Part shown: positions 1 to 9,780 of the stretch, piece after piece
How the letters are laid out: each line of letters starts with the position of its first letter
Numbering within the stretch: the first letter of the stretch is position 1
NCBI GenBank assembly: GCA_965199705.1
Contig: OZ241359.1
Location: 2,666,001 to 2,730,000, forward strand
Length of the DNA stretch: 64,000 bases
Origin: Azophilus sp965199705
GTDB taxonomy: Bacteria > Pseudomonadota > Gammaproteobacteria > Pseudomonadales > Azotimanducaceae
Direction of reading: 5' to 3'
Program-made: the position numbers and the translations under genes
Notes under the pieces: generated by a model
Told to the model about the DNA's origin: nothing
Seen by the model: only the letters and a program-made list of their open reading frames with translations
Database searches by the model: none

Positions 1-525
1 GCAGGGCCGAGCTTCATGGGCATAGGCGCGATACTGCTGGCGCTGTATCCACATTTCACGGACCTCGGTTTGAGCGCTCTGCGCGCCTCCGGCATCATCG
101 CCGTCGCCACCACCATGGCGGCGCTGGCCAAGCCGCTGTTCGGCGTTCTCTCGGACTGGATGGACAAGCGCCTGCTGATGGGCGTCTCCTGTCTCTGTCA
201 AATGTCCGGCCTGACCTGTCTGCTGATGTTCGAGACCTACCCCGGAATGGTCACTGCCGGCGTTCTGTTCGGGCTCGGCTATGGTGCGGTCATGCCCATG
301 CAGATGATGCTCATCAGCGCCCTGTTCGGGCGCGAGGCGTTCGCCCGCGTCCTCGGCCTGAGCATGCCGTTGACCACACCCTTTACGCTGGCAGGCCTGC
401 CCTTTGCTTCCTGGATATTCGACGAAACGGGCAGCTATCAGTGGGCCTTCGTGACCATCCTGGCAGCGCTTGGCGTATCGCTTGTCGCAATCGCCCTGCT
501 GCGCGTGCCAGCCGAGGCGCGTTGA
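1..525 (+). CDS. MFS transporter, C-terminal part (cut by window edge)
   Basis: The reading frame is open from base 1, so the gene begins before the window and only about 174 residues are visible. They are strongly hydrophobic and form a run of membrane helices. The loop segment GVLSDWMDKRLLM matches the conserved MFS motif A (GxLxDrxgRR) that lies between helices 2-3 and again between 8-9. Together with the short C-terminal tail this marks the second six-helix half of a major facilitator transporter. The substrate cannot be told from this part. A 230-base gap without a convincing gene separates it from smc. Confidence 0.75.
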   Translation, partial: AGPSFMGIGAILLALYPHFTDLGLSALRASGIIAVATTMAALAKPLFGVLSDWMDKRLLMGVSCLCQMSGLTCLLMFETYPGMVTAGVLFGLGYGAVMPMQMMLISALFGREAFARVLGLSMPLTTPFTLAGLPFASWIFDETGSYQWAFVTILAALGVSLVAIALLRVPAEAR

Positions 526-756
526 ACGATTTTGCGGCTGATCCACAATATCTTGTGTCTGCTGTGCAATTGAGGCGGAAGGTATAGCTATGTCGCACAG
601 ATTTTGGCTACAATGTCGGCCCCATGAACGGTTGGGCGGGGCGAGCGCCGGGCGCCTGTCCCTTTCCTGTTCTTTGGGCCCGCAACGGAGTAGCAGCATC
701 GGGGCGGGAAGTGTGGTCGATTGCCCCTGATTCGGTTGGGGCGCAAACGGAACACT

Positions 757-3700
757 ATGCGTCTCAAGCAGATCAAGCTCGCTGGTTTCAAGTCATTCGT
801 CGATCCGACTGTCATCAGCTTGCCCAGTGATCGCTGCGCCGTGGTTGGCCCTAACGGCTGCGGCAAATCCAACATCGTCGATGCGGTGCGTTGGGTGATG
901 GGCGAGAGTTCGGCCCGCCAGCTACGCGCTGATGTTTCCACGGACGTCATATTCGATGGCGCCGCCGATCGCAGCCCGGTCGGCATGGCGACCATCGAAC
1001 TGCTCTTCGACAATTCTCAGGGGCGCGCCAAGGGCGAGTTTGCACACTGCACGGAGATCGCCGTGCGTCGTGCGCTCAGCCGGGACGGCCGCTCAACCTA
1101 TTCACTGAACGGCGTGCGCTGCCGTCGGCGTGACATCGCCGCCCTCTTTGCCGGCAGCGGGCTGGGGCCGAGAAGCTACTCGATCATCGAACAGGGCATG
1201 ATTTCCGAATTGGTTGAAGCGGCCCCGGAACAGCTGCGCAACCATCTGGAAGAAGCGGCTGGCATTGCCCACTACAAGGATCGTCGGCGAGAAACAGAAA
1301 ACGCGGTCCGGCGCACGCGAGAACATCTGGATCGCGTCACGGACATCCGCGATGAGCTGGGGCGGCAAGTGGAACGCTTGCAGCGTCAGGCCAGGGCAGC
1401 AGAGAGATTCCAGGTCCTGAGCGCGGAAAAGACAACCCTTGGCGCTGAGTGCGCGGCCATCGACGCGCGCGCCCTCGGCGCGGAGCTGAGTCGGCTGGAT
1501 ACCGGGTTGGAGACAGCAGAAGAGACCCTGGGCGAGCGGTTGCGGGCGGAGCAGTCGCAGGAACGGCGGATCGAAAGCCAACGCGCCAAAAGAGCGGAGA
1601 CGGATGATCGCATCAGCGAGACGGAGGGCGCCTACTATCGGCTGGGGATGGAGATGTCCCGAGACGAAGAAAGCCTGCGCAGCAGCCGGGTGCGTGTCGG
1701 CGAGTTGAGCGCCGAACTGGCCAGATTGCAGGAGAGAGACAGCAAGATCGCAGCCGAGATTGAGGCGGAAGAGAAGCAGCTCGCCAACCTCGAAACTGCC
1801 TTGGCGCAGCTTGAGCCGGCACTGGCCGCCGGAGAAGCGGAAGAAGCAGCCGCGCATGAAGCGCTGGCCAGGCTTGAATCTGCCTGGCGCGCACTGGATT
1901 GTGAATCTCAGGGCCGATTGCAGGAGGACGCAGACCAGGCTGGTGAAATCGGTGAACTCTCCGGCCGCCTTGGGCAACTGGCGCAGTCCGTCGAGGCTAT
2001 CACGAAGCGCTTGCAAGACACCCGGGACGAGGCCAAGGCGCCAGCGCCGCCGGAAGTTGTGCAGCGCATCAACGAACTCGGTGGCGATATCCGACGCCTG
2101 ACCAGCGAACGCGACGCCATTGCCGAGGCGCAGAGCGGCGCCGATTCCGAACTGGAGGCAGAGCGGGTTGCGCTCGCCGATTGCGAAGCCAATCAGGAGC
2201 GAGCGGGCGCCGCCGCCGAAGCCCTGCGCCAGGAGCGCGCGACCCTGGAAGCCACCCGCAGGGCCGCGCTTGGCAAGCAGGATGAGGCGCCGGCCAGGTG
2301 GGCGCTCGATCAGGGGTTGGACGAGGCGCCGAGGGTCGGGGAACTCATCTCCGTGGCGCCGGGCTGGGGGCGAGCCGCAGAAATGGTGCTTGGCGACTTT
2401 CTGCAAGCCCTGGCGGTAAGCGATCTCGAAGCCCCGCTGGCCGGCCTTGACGCCCTGACCAGCGGTCGGATCGCATTCACCCAGACGACCACCGACGCCG
2501 ACGAACAAGCCGTTGCGCCTGAACCTGAAGAAAACCAGCCTCTGTCCGCGTTCGTCCGCGCCTCCGGGGTACATCTCCAGGCGCGTCTTGCCGGTATCCG
2601 CGTGGTCGATTCGGAAGCGGCGGCCATGCAGGCAAGAGACCAGCTCGCGAACGGCGAAAGCCTGATCGTCCAATCCGGCCTGTGGGTAGGTCGGGACTGG
2701 GTCTGCTGTGATCGCGGTGATGTCTCCGGGGCCGGCATTATCGAGAGCGGGCGGCAACTCAAGGCCCTGGCGCGGGATCTGGCGCGCGCAGAGGCAAATC
2801 TCTCAGCCTGCAAGGCGGCAACAGCGCAGACAAGGGACGACATCGGACGCACCGAAGCCAGGTGCGAATCGCTGCGCAATCAGCGCGTGTCCGTAAATCA
2901 AAAGCTGGCAGAGATGCAGGCGGAGCGTGAAGTACTGTCCTTGCGCCAACAGCAGGCCGAAGCGCGCCAGGCCAAGGCGCGCAGGGAGCGTGAGCAGCTT
3001 CGCCAGCAGCTGCAAACAGAAGAGAGTCTGCACGCGGAAACCAAAGAGAGGCTTGACGCCGTTCAGGCGCAGCGCAATGAATCCGCCCTGGCGCGGGCAA
3101 CCCTGGCTGAGCGGCGGGAGCAACTCGAAAAAGCGCTCATCGAAGCGCGCAGCAGCGCCCAGGCATGTACCGCCAAGCGCCATGAAGCACAGATGGCGGC
3201 GGAACGACATCGAACTCAGATGGAGAGCGCGCGCCTGCTCAGCGGCCGTCTGCTCGAGGAGACGGCGCAGCTCAAGGCCAGGTGTCGCGAGATCATGGAT
3301 GCCGAGCGCAAGGCCACAGCACCGCTGGCCGGCCTTGAGGCATCCATTCAGAACACTCTGAGCCGACGCAGCGAGGTCGAGGGCCAGCTCGCCAGCCTGC
3401 GTCGGGCGCGCGATGAGCAGGATGCGGCCTTGGGTGAAATGCAATCCTCCCATCTCAACCTGCAAGCTTCCGTGGAAGAGGCGCGAACCGCCTTGCACGA
3501 GATTCGCCTCGTGCGCAGCGAGGCGCAGGGCCGTCTCAGCGAAGTGCACAAGCAGATTGTCGGCATGGGACAGGACCCGGACACAGTCATCAGCGCCTTG
3601 CCGGAAGACGCAGAGCGCGATCAGTGGGCAGCAAAGATCGAGCAGCTGGCGCGTCGAATTACCCGGCTCGGAGCAATCAACATGGCTGCGGTCGAGGAAT

Positions 3701-4281
3701 TCAAGGCAGCCGAGGCGCGCAAGAACCAACTGGATGTGGAACATCAGGATGTGACCGGCGCGCTGGAAACGCTTGAGCAGGCGATGGCGCGCATCGACCG
3801 CGAAACCCGCGACCGCTTCAAGCAAACGTTCGACGCCATCAACCTGCGTTTCGGCGCTGTTTTCAGAAAGATGTTCGGCGGTGGCCAGGCGTGCCTCGCG
3901 CTGACCGGCTCGAATCTCCTGGACACGGGCGTTACCATCACGGCGCAGCCGCCAGGCAAGCGCAACGGCCACATCCATCTGCTCTCCGGCGGCGAGAAGG
4001 CGATGGTCGCCATCGCCCTGGTGTTTGCGATCTTCGAGCAGAACCCCAGTCCGGTATGCCTGCTCGACGAGGTGGATGCGCCCCTGGATGACGCCAATGC
4101 AGCCCGCTTCGCAGAATTGATTACAGAGATGTCGGCGCATGTGCAGTTCGTGCTGATCACGCACAACAAGCTGACGATGGATATGGCCGGCTGTCTGGTG
4201 GGGGTGACGATGCGCGAGGCCGGCGTCTCCAGAATCGTTTCCGTGGACCTGACGGAAGCGGTTGCCATGGCGGGGGCCTGA
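757..4281 (+). CDS. smc: Chromosome segregation protein SMC
   Basis: Chromosome partition and condensation ATPase of 1174 residues, a normal length for bacterial SMC. The N-terminal head has Walker A GPNGCGKS at about residues 31-38. Two long coiled-coil arms flank a hinge around residues 500-640. The C-terminal head carries the ABC signature LSGGEK near residue 1076 and Walker B with CLLDEVDAPLDD near 1100. I chose ATG 757 because MRLKQIKLAGFKSF is the usual SMC beginning; the frame stays open 12 codons upstream to a TTG at 721 but those residues are not SMC-like. A TACAAT hexamer at 609-614 could be a -10 element, without a clear -35. It is followed by zipA and ligA, the usual gammaproteobacterial order. 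Confidence 0.97.
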   Translation: MRLKQIKLAGFKSFVDPTVISLPSDRCAVVGPNGCGKSNIVDAVRWVMGESSARQLRADVSTDVIFDGAADRSPVGMATIELLFDNSQGRAKGEFAHCTEIAVRRALSRDGRSTYSLNGVRCRRRDIAALFAGSGLGPRSYSIIEQGMISELVEAAPEQLRNHLEEAAGIAHYKDRRRETENAVRRTREHLDRVTDIRDELGRQVERLQRQARAAERFQVLSAEKTTLGAECAAIDARALGAELSRLDTGLETAEETLGERLRAEQSQERRIESQRAKRAETDDRISETEGAYYRLGMEMSRDEESLRSSRVRVGELSAELARLQERDSKIAAEIEAEEKQLANLETALAQLEPALAAGEAEEAAAHEALARLESAWRALDCESQGRLQEDADQAGEIGELSGRLGQLAQSVEAITKRLQDTRDEAKAPAPPEVVQRINELGGDIRRLTSERDAIAEAQSGADSELEAERVALADCEANQERAGAAAEALRQERATLEATRRAALGKQDEAPARWALDQGLDEAPRVGELISVAPGWGRAAEMVLGDFLQALAVSDLEAPLAGLDALTSGRIAFTQTTTDADEQAVAPEPEENQPLSAFVRASGVHLQARLAGIRVVDSEAAAMQARDQLANGESLIVQSGLWVGRDWVCCDRGDVSGAGIIESGRQLKALARDLARAEANLSACKAATAQTRDDIGRTEARCESLRNQRVSVNQKLAEMQAEREVLSLRQQQAEARQAKARREREQLRQQLQTEESLHAETKERLDAVQAQRNESALARATLAERREQLEKALIEARSSAQACTAKRHEAQMAAERHRTQMESARLLSGRLLEETAQLKARCREIMDAERKATAPLAGLEASIQNTLSRRSEVEGQLASLRRARDEQDAALGEMQSSHLNLQASVEEARTALHEIRLVRSEAQGRLSEVHKQIVGMGQDPDTVISALPEDAERDQWAAKIEQLARRITRLGAINMAAVEEFKAAEARKNQLDVEHQDVTGALETLEQAMARIDRETRDRFKQTFDAINLRFGAVFRKMFGGGQACLALTGSNLLDTGVTITAQPPGKRNGHIHLLSGGEKAMVAIALVFAIFEQNPSPVCLLDEVDAPLDDANAARFAELITEMSAHVQFVLITHNKLTMDMAGCLVGVTMREAGVSRIVSVDLTEAVAMAGA

Positions 4282-4355
4282 CGGGAGCGTCCTGGTGCAA
4301 TGTACGGGCGACATCATTGATCTGACGACGGCAGAGTCCCGTCAGGAGGAAACTG

Positions 4356-5327
4356 ATGCAAATGACTGAAATCGTGATCTGGTCCGGCGTCGTCTTCGTC
4401 CTGCTGATTGTGGCGCATGGATTGTGGTCGTCCTGGCGCAAGCGCCGGGACAGCGAGCTGCTGCGGGTACAGGAACCCTTCGCGACCAGGGCCGAGGACG
4501 AAAGGGCCGGCGACGACTTCAACGGCGAACTGCCAAACGGCGGCGTCGCCAGACCAGTTGGCAATGGCGCAAGCGAATGGGGCAGCGTGGCGGATGCCGG
4601 CGCACCCGCCTCAGGCGATCATCCAGAACTGTTCGACACCCAGCTTGACGCGCCTGAATCCTGGGAGGAAACAGTAGCGACTCCCGATGCCGCTGAACCT
4701 GCCGACGAGGCGCAGCCGGGAGTCAGCGCAGGCATGACGGCATCCGAAGTCGAATCTGTTGATGACGCCGCGGCAGACTGGGGAGAGACACGGGAGCCTC
4801 AGACTGTCGAGCCAGCACAAGCGTCCGCCGAGGCGCCCGATCAAGCGCCGCCGATGGCGACAGAAGCAGAGCCAGTCACTGCGTCGCCCGACAACGGAGA
4901 GATCGATCAGCCGGCGGGCAAGGTAGAAGATCTCCTGGTGGTTCATGTGATGGCGCCTTCCGAGCAAGCCTTCGATGGCGACCAGTTGTTGCGGGCAATA
5001 CGCGCCGAGGGGCTGAAGTATGGCTCCATGCGCATCTTCCACCGAGAGGACCCGGATACGCGCGATGCCGTGTTCCGGTTGGCCCGCTCCGTGGAGCCGG
5101 GCGAATTTGACCTGACCAACACCCATGCCTGCGCCTCTCCGGGCATTACGGCGTTCATCCGGCTGCCGGGTCCGCGTGCGCCGACCGACGCCCTGGAAGA
5201 CATGCTGGCCTCGATCAGGAACATTGCCGGCGCCCTCGGTGGCGAGATCATGGATGAACGGCAGAACCCGTTGACGGCGGACACCCTGAAGGACTACCGG
5301 CAAAGGGCGGCCAGCTTCGAGGCCTGA
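4356..5327 (+). CDS. zipA: Cell division protein ZipA
   Basis: Inner-membrane protein of 323 residues that tethers FtsZ to the membrane at the division site. One N-terminal membrane segment (about residues 5-23) is followed by a basic stretch (WRKRRDSE). A long acidic Ala/Pro/Glu-rich linker runs to about residue 190. The globular ZipA C-terminal FtsZ-binding domain covers about residues 192-318, beginning LLVVHVMAP. A strong Shine-Dalgarno AGGAGG (4344-4349) lies six bases before the ATG, which fixes the start. The gene sits 74 bases after smc and 9 bases before ligA, and the context supports the call as much as the sequence does. Confidence 0.93.
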   Translation: MQMTEIVIWSGVVFVLLIVAHGLWSSWRKRRDSELLRVQEPFATRAEDERAGDDFNGELPNGGVARPVGNGASEWGSVADAGAPASGDHPELFDTQLDAPESWEETVATPDAAEPADEAQPGVSAGMTASEVESVDDAAADWGETREPQTVEPAQASAEAPDQAPPMATEAEPVTASPDNGEIDQPAGKVEDLLVVHVMAPSEQAFDGDQLLRAIRAEGLKYGSMRIFHREDPDTRDAVFRLARSVEPGEFDLTNTHACASPGITAFIRLPGPRAPTDALEDMLASIRNIAGALGGEIMDERQNPLTADTLKDYRQRAASFEA

Positions 5328-5336
5328 TCCTGACCC

Positions 5337-7370
5337 GTGACGGACCCGGTTGAAGCCCGGCTTGAGGCGCTGCGCGAAGAGATCCACCGGCACAACCACC
5401 TCTACCATGTGCTGGACACGCACGAAATCGAGGACGACCAGTTCGATGCCCTGTTTGCAGAGCTCCTGGCGCTGGAAGACGCGCATCCCGATCGGGTCAC
5501 GCCGGATTCACCGTCACAACGGGTCGGCGGCGCTCCGAATCCGATGTTCGCAACTGTCGAGCATCGCCAGGAGATGCTGTCTTTGGACAAGACCGCCAGC
5601 GAGGCAACATTCGACGCCTGGGTGCAGCGCTGTCGCAGCCGCCTTGAAAACGAAGCCCTGACCTTCTGCTGCGAGCCCAAGATCGACGGCGTGGCAGTTT
5701 CGATTCTCTACGAACACGGTCGGCTGACGCAGGCATCGACCCGCGGCGACGGCAAGCGCGGTGAGGACATCACAGCCAATGTGCGCACCATTCGCAGCGT
5801 GCCACTGCGATTGCGCGGCGCCAGCCCGCCCGCACGCGTGGAAGTGCGCGGCGAGGTCTATATCCCCACCGAAGACTTTTTCGCCTTCAACGAGCGTGCG
5901 GCTGCCGCCGGCGACCGGCTGCTGGTCAACCCGCGCAATGCAGCAGCTGGCAGCTTGCGCCAGCTGGACCCGAACCTGACCGCCGCACGGCCACTCACCA
6001 TGTATTGCTACGGTCTCATTCTGGCCGATGACGAGCCTGTGATTCCCGGCCAGATGGCGGCGTTGGAGCAGCTGGCAGCCTGGGGATTGCGCACCAATCC
6101 GGAGGCGCGCCATTGCGCCAGCCGTGACGCTGCCTGGGCATATATCCGGGACATTGCAGCGCGACGCAGCGCCCTGCCCTACGCTCTGGACGGGGTAGTC
6201 GTGAAGGTGGACAGCTTCGCCGCCCAGCGTCGGCTCGGCGTGCTCACGCGCACGCCCAGATGGGCCATTGCCTACAAGTATCCGGCTGAAGAGGCCGTGA
6301 CGCGGGTGCAGGACATCGCCTTTCAGGTGGGCCGCACCGGGGCAGTGACGCCTGTTGCCAAGCTGGAACCCGTTTTCGTCGGCGGCGTGACGGTCAGCAA
6401 CGCCACCTTGCACAACATGCAGGAAGTAGCCCGGCTCGGCGTGTTCGCCGGTAGCCGCGTGCGCATCCGCCGGGCAGGCGACGTGATACCGCAGATCGTC
6501 GCCGTAGTTGAACCCGAGTCTGGCGACCAGCTCAGGTCCGTGAGCTTGCCGGAACGCTGCCCGGCCTGCGGCAGCCAGGTCGAGTTGTCGGCAGACGCAG
6601 CCGTGGCCCGATGCGGCAATGCGCCCACCCAGTGTCCGGCACAACGCAAGGAGGGGCTTTCGCACTTTGCATCGCGCGTAGCGCTGGATATCGAGGGCCT
6701 GGGCGAGAAGCTGATCGACCAACTCGTGGATCTGGGCCAGGTGAAGACGCCAGCGGACCTCTTTCGATTGTCCGCCGAAACCCTTGCGGGCCTGCCGCGC
6801 ATGGGCGACAAGTCTGCACAGAATCTGCTGCAAGCGTTGGACACAGCAAGATCCACCACCCTGCCGAGACTTCTCCATGGCTTGGGGATCCGCGAAGTCG
6901 GCGAAGCCACGGCGCAGAACCTGGCAGCGCACTTCGGCGCCCTGACCGCCCTGCAAGCAGCAGACCTCGATGCCCTGAAGCAGGTCCCCGATGTGGGATC
7001 AATCGTCGCAGAGAACATCGCTGCCTGGTTTGCCAATGAGGCGAATCGGGCGCTGGTCGCGGACCTCATCGCCGAAGGCGTGCACTGGCCGGAGGCAGCG
7101 CCTGTGTCGCAATCGCCGGAGGCAGCGCCACTGGCCGGGCAGACATGGGTGCTGACCGGCACACTCGAAGCGTTTTCACGGGCAGAGGCGAAACGAATGC
7201 TGATGCGCCTCGGCGCCCGCGTCACCGGGTCTGTATCCGAGAAGACGACGCAGCTGGTGGCCGGGCCGGGCGCCGGAAGCAAGTTGGCGCGAGCGCAGGC
7301 GTTGAACGTGCCGATCATGGACGAAGCTGACTTGATCAAAATCCTGAGGAGTCATGATGTGCTGGACTGA
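5337..7370 (+). CDS. ligA: NAD-dependent DNA ligase LigA
   Basis: Seals nicks in DNA during replication and repair using NAD+. The 677 residues contain every expected part: an Ia domain (HNHLYHVLD), the adenylation motif EPKIDG with Lys115 as the nucleotide acceptor, an OB fold, a four-cysteine zinc finger (CPACGS ... CGNAPTQCP), helix-hairpin-helix repeats, and a C-terminal BRCT domain starting around LAGQTWVLTGTLEAF. The start is GTG at 5337, nine bases after the zipA stop. The 3' end overlaps the next gene by 17 bases. Confidence 0.97.
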   Translation: MTDPVEARLEALREEIHRHNHLYHVLDTHEIEDDQFDALFAELLALEDAHPDRVTPDSPSQRVGGAPNPMFATVEHRQEMLSLDKTASEATFDAWVQRCRSRLENEALTFCCEPKIDGVAVSILYEHGRLTQASTRGDGKRGEDITANVRTIRSVPLRLRGASPPARVEVRGEVYIPTEDFFAFNERAAAAGDRLLVNPRNAAAGSLRQLDPNLTAARPLTMYCYGLILADDEPVIPGQMAALEQLAAWGLRTNPEARHCASRDAAWAYIRDIAARRSALPYALDGVVVKVDSFAAQRRLGVLTRTPRWAIAYKYPAEEAVTRVQDIAFQVGRTGAVTPVAKLEPVFVGGVTVSNATLHNMQEVARLGVFAGSRVRIRRAGDVIPQIVAVVEPESGDQLRSVSLPERCPACGSQVELSADAAVARCGNAPTQCPAQRKEGLSHFASRVALDIEGLGEKLIDQLVDLGQVKTPADLFRLSAETLAGLPRMGDKSAQNLLQALDTARSTTLPRLLHGLGIREVGEATAQNLAAHFGALTALQAADLDALKQVPDVGSIVAENIAAWFANEANRALVADLIAEGVHWPEAAPVSQSPEAAPLAGQTWVLTGTLEAFSRAEAKRMLMRLGARVTGSVSEKTTQLVAGPGAGSKLARAQALNVPIMDEADLIKILRSHDVLD

Positions 7371-7974
7371 TTCGCGCCTTGTTCGGGCCCTGGTCTTATG
7401 TCTTGTTTCTCTGGCGGCTGGCTGCGCGATTGCGCCACCAAGCCGCCCCGACAATCTCTGCTCGATCTTTCAGGAGCGCCCCGCCTGGTACGACGCAGCC
7501 CGCAAGGCAGAAAAACGCTGGGGGCTGCCGGTGCCGCTGGGCATGGCGTTCATTCACCGAGAATCCAGTTTTCGCTCGGATGCAAGGCCAGCGCGCAAGA
7601 AGTTTCTCGGTATCCTGCCCACCTGGAAGCGCAAGTCGAGCGCCTTCGGCTATGCACAGGCAACAGACGAAGCCTGGTCCGACTACCGCAAGGCGACAGG
7701 CCGACGCTTTGTGCAACGGGATGACTTCGCCGACGCCGTGGACTTCATTGGCTGGTACAACGATCGCTCGGCCCGCCAACTGGGCATCCGCAAGACGGAT
7801 GCCTACCGGCTGTATCTCGCCTACTATAGCGGGCCCGGGGGTTACAAGCGCGGCGTCTGGCGCGGCAAGGCAACCGAGGGATACGCACGCAAGGCAGCGG
7901 ACCGCAGCACGCGCTATGCGGCGCAACTGGGACGATGCCAGAACCGACTCAGGCGCCGTGCGAGCTGGTTCTAG
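7354..7974 (+). CDS. Lipoprotein with lytic-transglycosylase (SLT-like) domain
   Basis: A 206-residue predicted lipoprotein. The N-terminal hydrophobic segment ends in LAAGC (Cys24), a plausible but not ideal lipobox. The rest resembles the lysozyme-like SLT fold: AFIHRESSFRSDA holds the probable catalytic Glu70, GYAQATDEAWSDY matches the GxxQ region, and YLAYYSGPGGYKRG matches the Y-x-GPG element. It would cleave peptidoglycan glycan strands from the outer membrane. AGGAG at 7347-7351 serves either ATG 7354 or ATG 7357; the second has better spacing. The gene overlaps the end of ligA by 17 bases, so expression is probably coupled. Confidence 0.8.
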   Translation: MMCWTDSRLVRALVLCLVSLAAGCAIAPPSRPDNLCSIFQERPAWYDAARKAEKRWGLPVPLGMAFIHRESSFRSDARPARKKFLGILPTWKRKSSAFGYAQATDEAWSDYRKATGRRFVQRDDFADAVDFIGWYNDRSARQLGIRKTDAYRLYLAYYSGPGGYKRGVWRGKATEGYARKAADRSTRYAAQLGRCQNRLRRRASWF

Positions 7975-8049
7975 CCAGAAAACGGCGCCAAGCGTCAAAC
8001 GACTGCGGCGGACCGCAACCGATGATGCGAAGACGACAGGGAATCAAGC

Positions 8050-9780
8050 ATGAATTCAGCAACCAGGTTCGGAGTCTTTGCGCTTGCCATGCTCACCTCG
8101 GCGCTGGTCGGGCTGTTGGTAGAACCGACGTGGACCGTGGAACGGGTGCAACTGGACGTACAAACCGACGATTCGGGTGGTCTCTACTACATTTATGAAG
8201 GCGATGAATTACCGATAGATCCGGTTCTGGAAGCCAGCTCCGTACTGGGCGGCCCGGCCTTGCCGCCTGGCGACGCGCCGGCGGTGAAGCACGAGATCAT
8301 CGTGGCAGACGGGAGCGCTGACGGCCTGACAGCGCCTGCCTACTATCAGCTACACGCACAACCGCATTGGGGCATCTGGTCCCTGCTGCCGCCATTGTGT
8401 GCGGTGCTGCTGTGCTGGATTACCCGCGAACCGGTCACTGCGCTGATGAGCGGCATTCTCTCCGGGGCGCTCATTCTGACCCAGTACGACATCACCGGAG
8501 AGGTTCTGATTCCCTCCCTGGCCACCACCTCGGCCGCCGGCCTGATTGTCCTCTATTTGTGGTTGCTTGGCGGGTTGATGGGCATCTGGTCGCGCACCGG
8601 GGCGGCACAGGCCTTCGCGCAATTCATGACTGAGCGCTTCGTGCGTGGACCGCGCACCGCCAAGCTGGTGGCCTGGTTCCTGGGCGTGGTCTTCTTTCAG
8701 GGCGGCACGGTCAGCACGGTTGTGGTCGGCACCACCGTCAGGCCGATCGCCGATGCCGAGCGGGTCAGCCATGAAGAACTGTCCTATGTCGTGGATTCGA
8801 CCGCATCGCCCATCGCCTCGCAACTTGCTTTCAACTCCTGGCCTGGCTATGTCCAGGCTTTCATCTTTGTTTCCGGCGCAAGCTTTCTGGCGACGGAGAC
8901 AGACCGGATCGCCTTCTTCTTCCAGAGCGTCCCTTTCTGCTTCTACGCCATACTGGCCGTGCTCGGCACCTTCCTGCTGAGCGTCGAGAAACCACCTTTT
9001 CTTGGCCACCGAATGCGCGAGGCAATCAAGCGCGCGCGAACAACCGGCGAGCTCGACGCGCCGGGCGCCACGCCACTCGCCGCCGCCGAACTTCAAGGCG
9101 CCAGGGTGCCAGAGGGGTACAAGTCGAATCTGCTGGATTTCTTCCTGCCGCTGGCCGTTATCATCGTCCTTGCCATCGGCACTTTCGTGATGTTCGGGTC
9201 GCCCAATGTGCATTGGGCCTTCGGGGCGGCTCTGCTGCTTGCCTTCGGCATGGCGCTGGCGCGCGGCATGTCCGTCGTTGATCTGATCGCCGGCTTTGGC
9301 GATGGCGTCAAGAGCCTGGTGCTGGGCTCCGTGATCCTGCTGCTCGCCGTCACCATTGGCGGGATCAGCAGTCAGACCGGCGGCGGTATCTATCTGGTCG
9401 AGCAGCTCGGCGACGGCCTGCCCTGGTTCGTCTTGCCCGTGCTGTTTCAGGTGATGACCATGGTGATCGCCTTTTCCACCGGCACCAGTTGGGGCACCTA
9501 CGCGGTGGCCTTCCCGCTGGCCATGCCACTGGCCTGGGCGGTCGCCAACTCACAGGGGCTGTCGCACCCGGAATTCTTCATGACCCTGTGCTTCGCCGCA
9601 GTGATGGACGGCAGCGTCTATGGCGATCAGTGTTCTCCGATTTCCGATACCTCGGTGCTGAGTTCCGTATGCACCGGCTGCGACCTCATGGACCACATCA
9701 AGACCCAGATCCCACAGGCCACGCTGGCTGCCGCGCTGGCATCCGTCGGCTGGACGATTCTTGCCTTCTTCTGCGCCTGA
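8050..9780 (+). CDS. Na+/H+ antiporter, NhaC-like family
   Basis: A 576-residue inner-membrane transporter. After one N-terminal helix there is an unusual non-membrane segment of about 85 residues (roughly 27-110), then a block of about 11-12 helices. Family features include the paired internal segments GLMGIWSRTGAAQAFA and GGISSQTGGGIYLVEQL, the FQGGTVSTVVVG and FSTGTSWGTYAVAFPLAMPL loops, and VMDGSVYGDQCSPISDTS near the C-terminus, which is characteristic of NhaC/YheL-type exchangers. It probably exchanges cytoplasmic Na+ for H+; other small-ion or amine exchange cannot be excluded. The dinG start lies inside its 3' end. Confidence 0.85.
   Translation: MNSATRFGVFALAMLTSALVGLLVEPTWTVERVQLDVQTDDSGGLYYIYEGDELPIDPVLEASSVLGGPALPPGDAPAVKHEIIVADGSADGLTAPAYYQLHAQPHWGIWSLLPPLCAVLLCWITREPVTALMSGILSGALILTQYDITGEVLIPSLATTSAAGLIVLYLWLLGGLMGIWSRTGAAQAFAQFMTERFVRGPRTAKLVAWFLGVVFFQGGTVSTVVVGTTVRPIADAERVSHEELSYVVDSTASPIASQLAFNSWPGYVQAFIFVSGASFLATETDRIAFFFQSVPFCFYAILAVLGTFLLSVEKPPFLGHRMREAIKRARTTGELDAPGATPLAAAELQGARVPEGYKSNLLDFFLPLAVIIVLAIGTFVMFGSPNVHWAFGAALLLAFGMALARGMSVVDLIAGFGDGVKSLVLGSVILLLAVTIGGISSQTGGGIYLVEQLGDGLPWFVLPVLFQVMTMVIAFSTGTSWGTYAVAFPLAMPLAWAVANSQGLSHPEFFMTLCFAAVMDGSVYGDQCSPISDTSVLSSVCTGCDLMDHIKTQIPQATLAAALASVGWTILAFFCA

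Noticed and set aside
1102..2757. Long open frame on the minus strand opposite smc (551 codons), and similar ones opposite argG, ligA and the array (for example 52336-54039 and 53928-55544)
   Set aside because: They lie entirely against clear genes, have no recognisable domain, and long antisense frames are expected in GC-rich coding DNA with strong third-position bias. Repetition of such frames in the array only reflects repetition of the sense genes.
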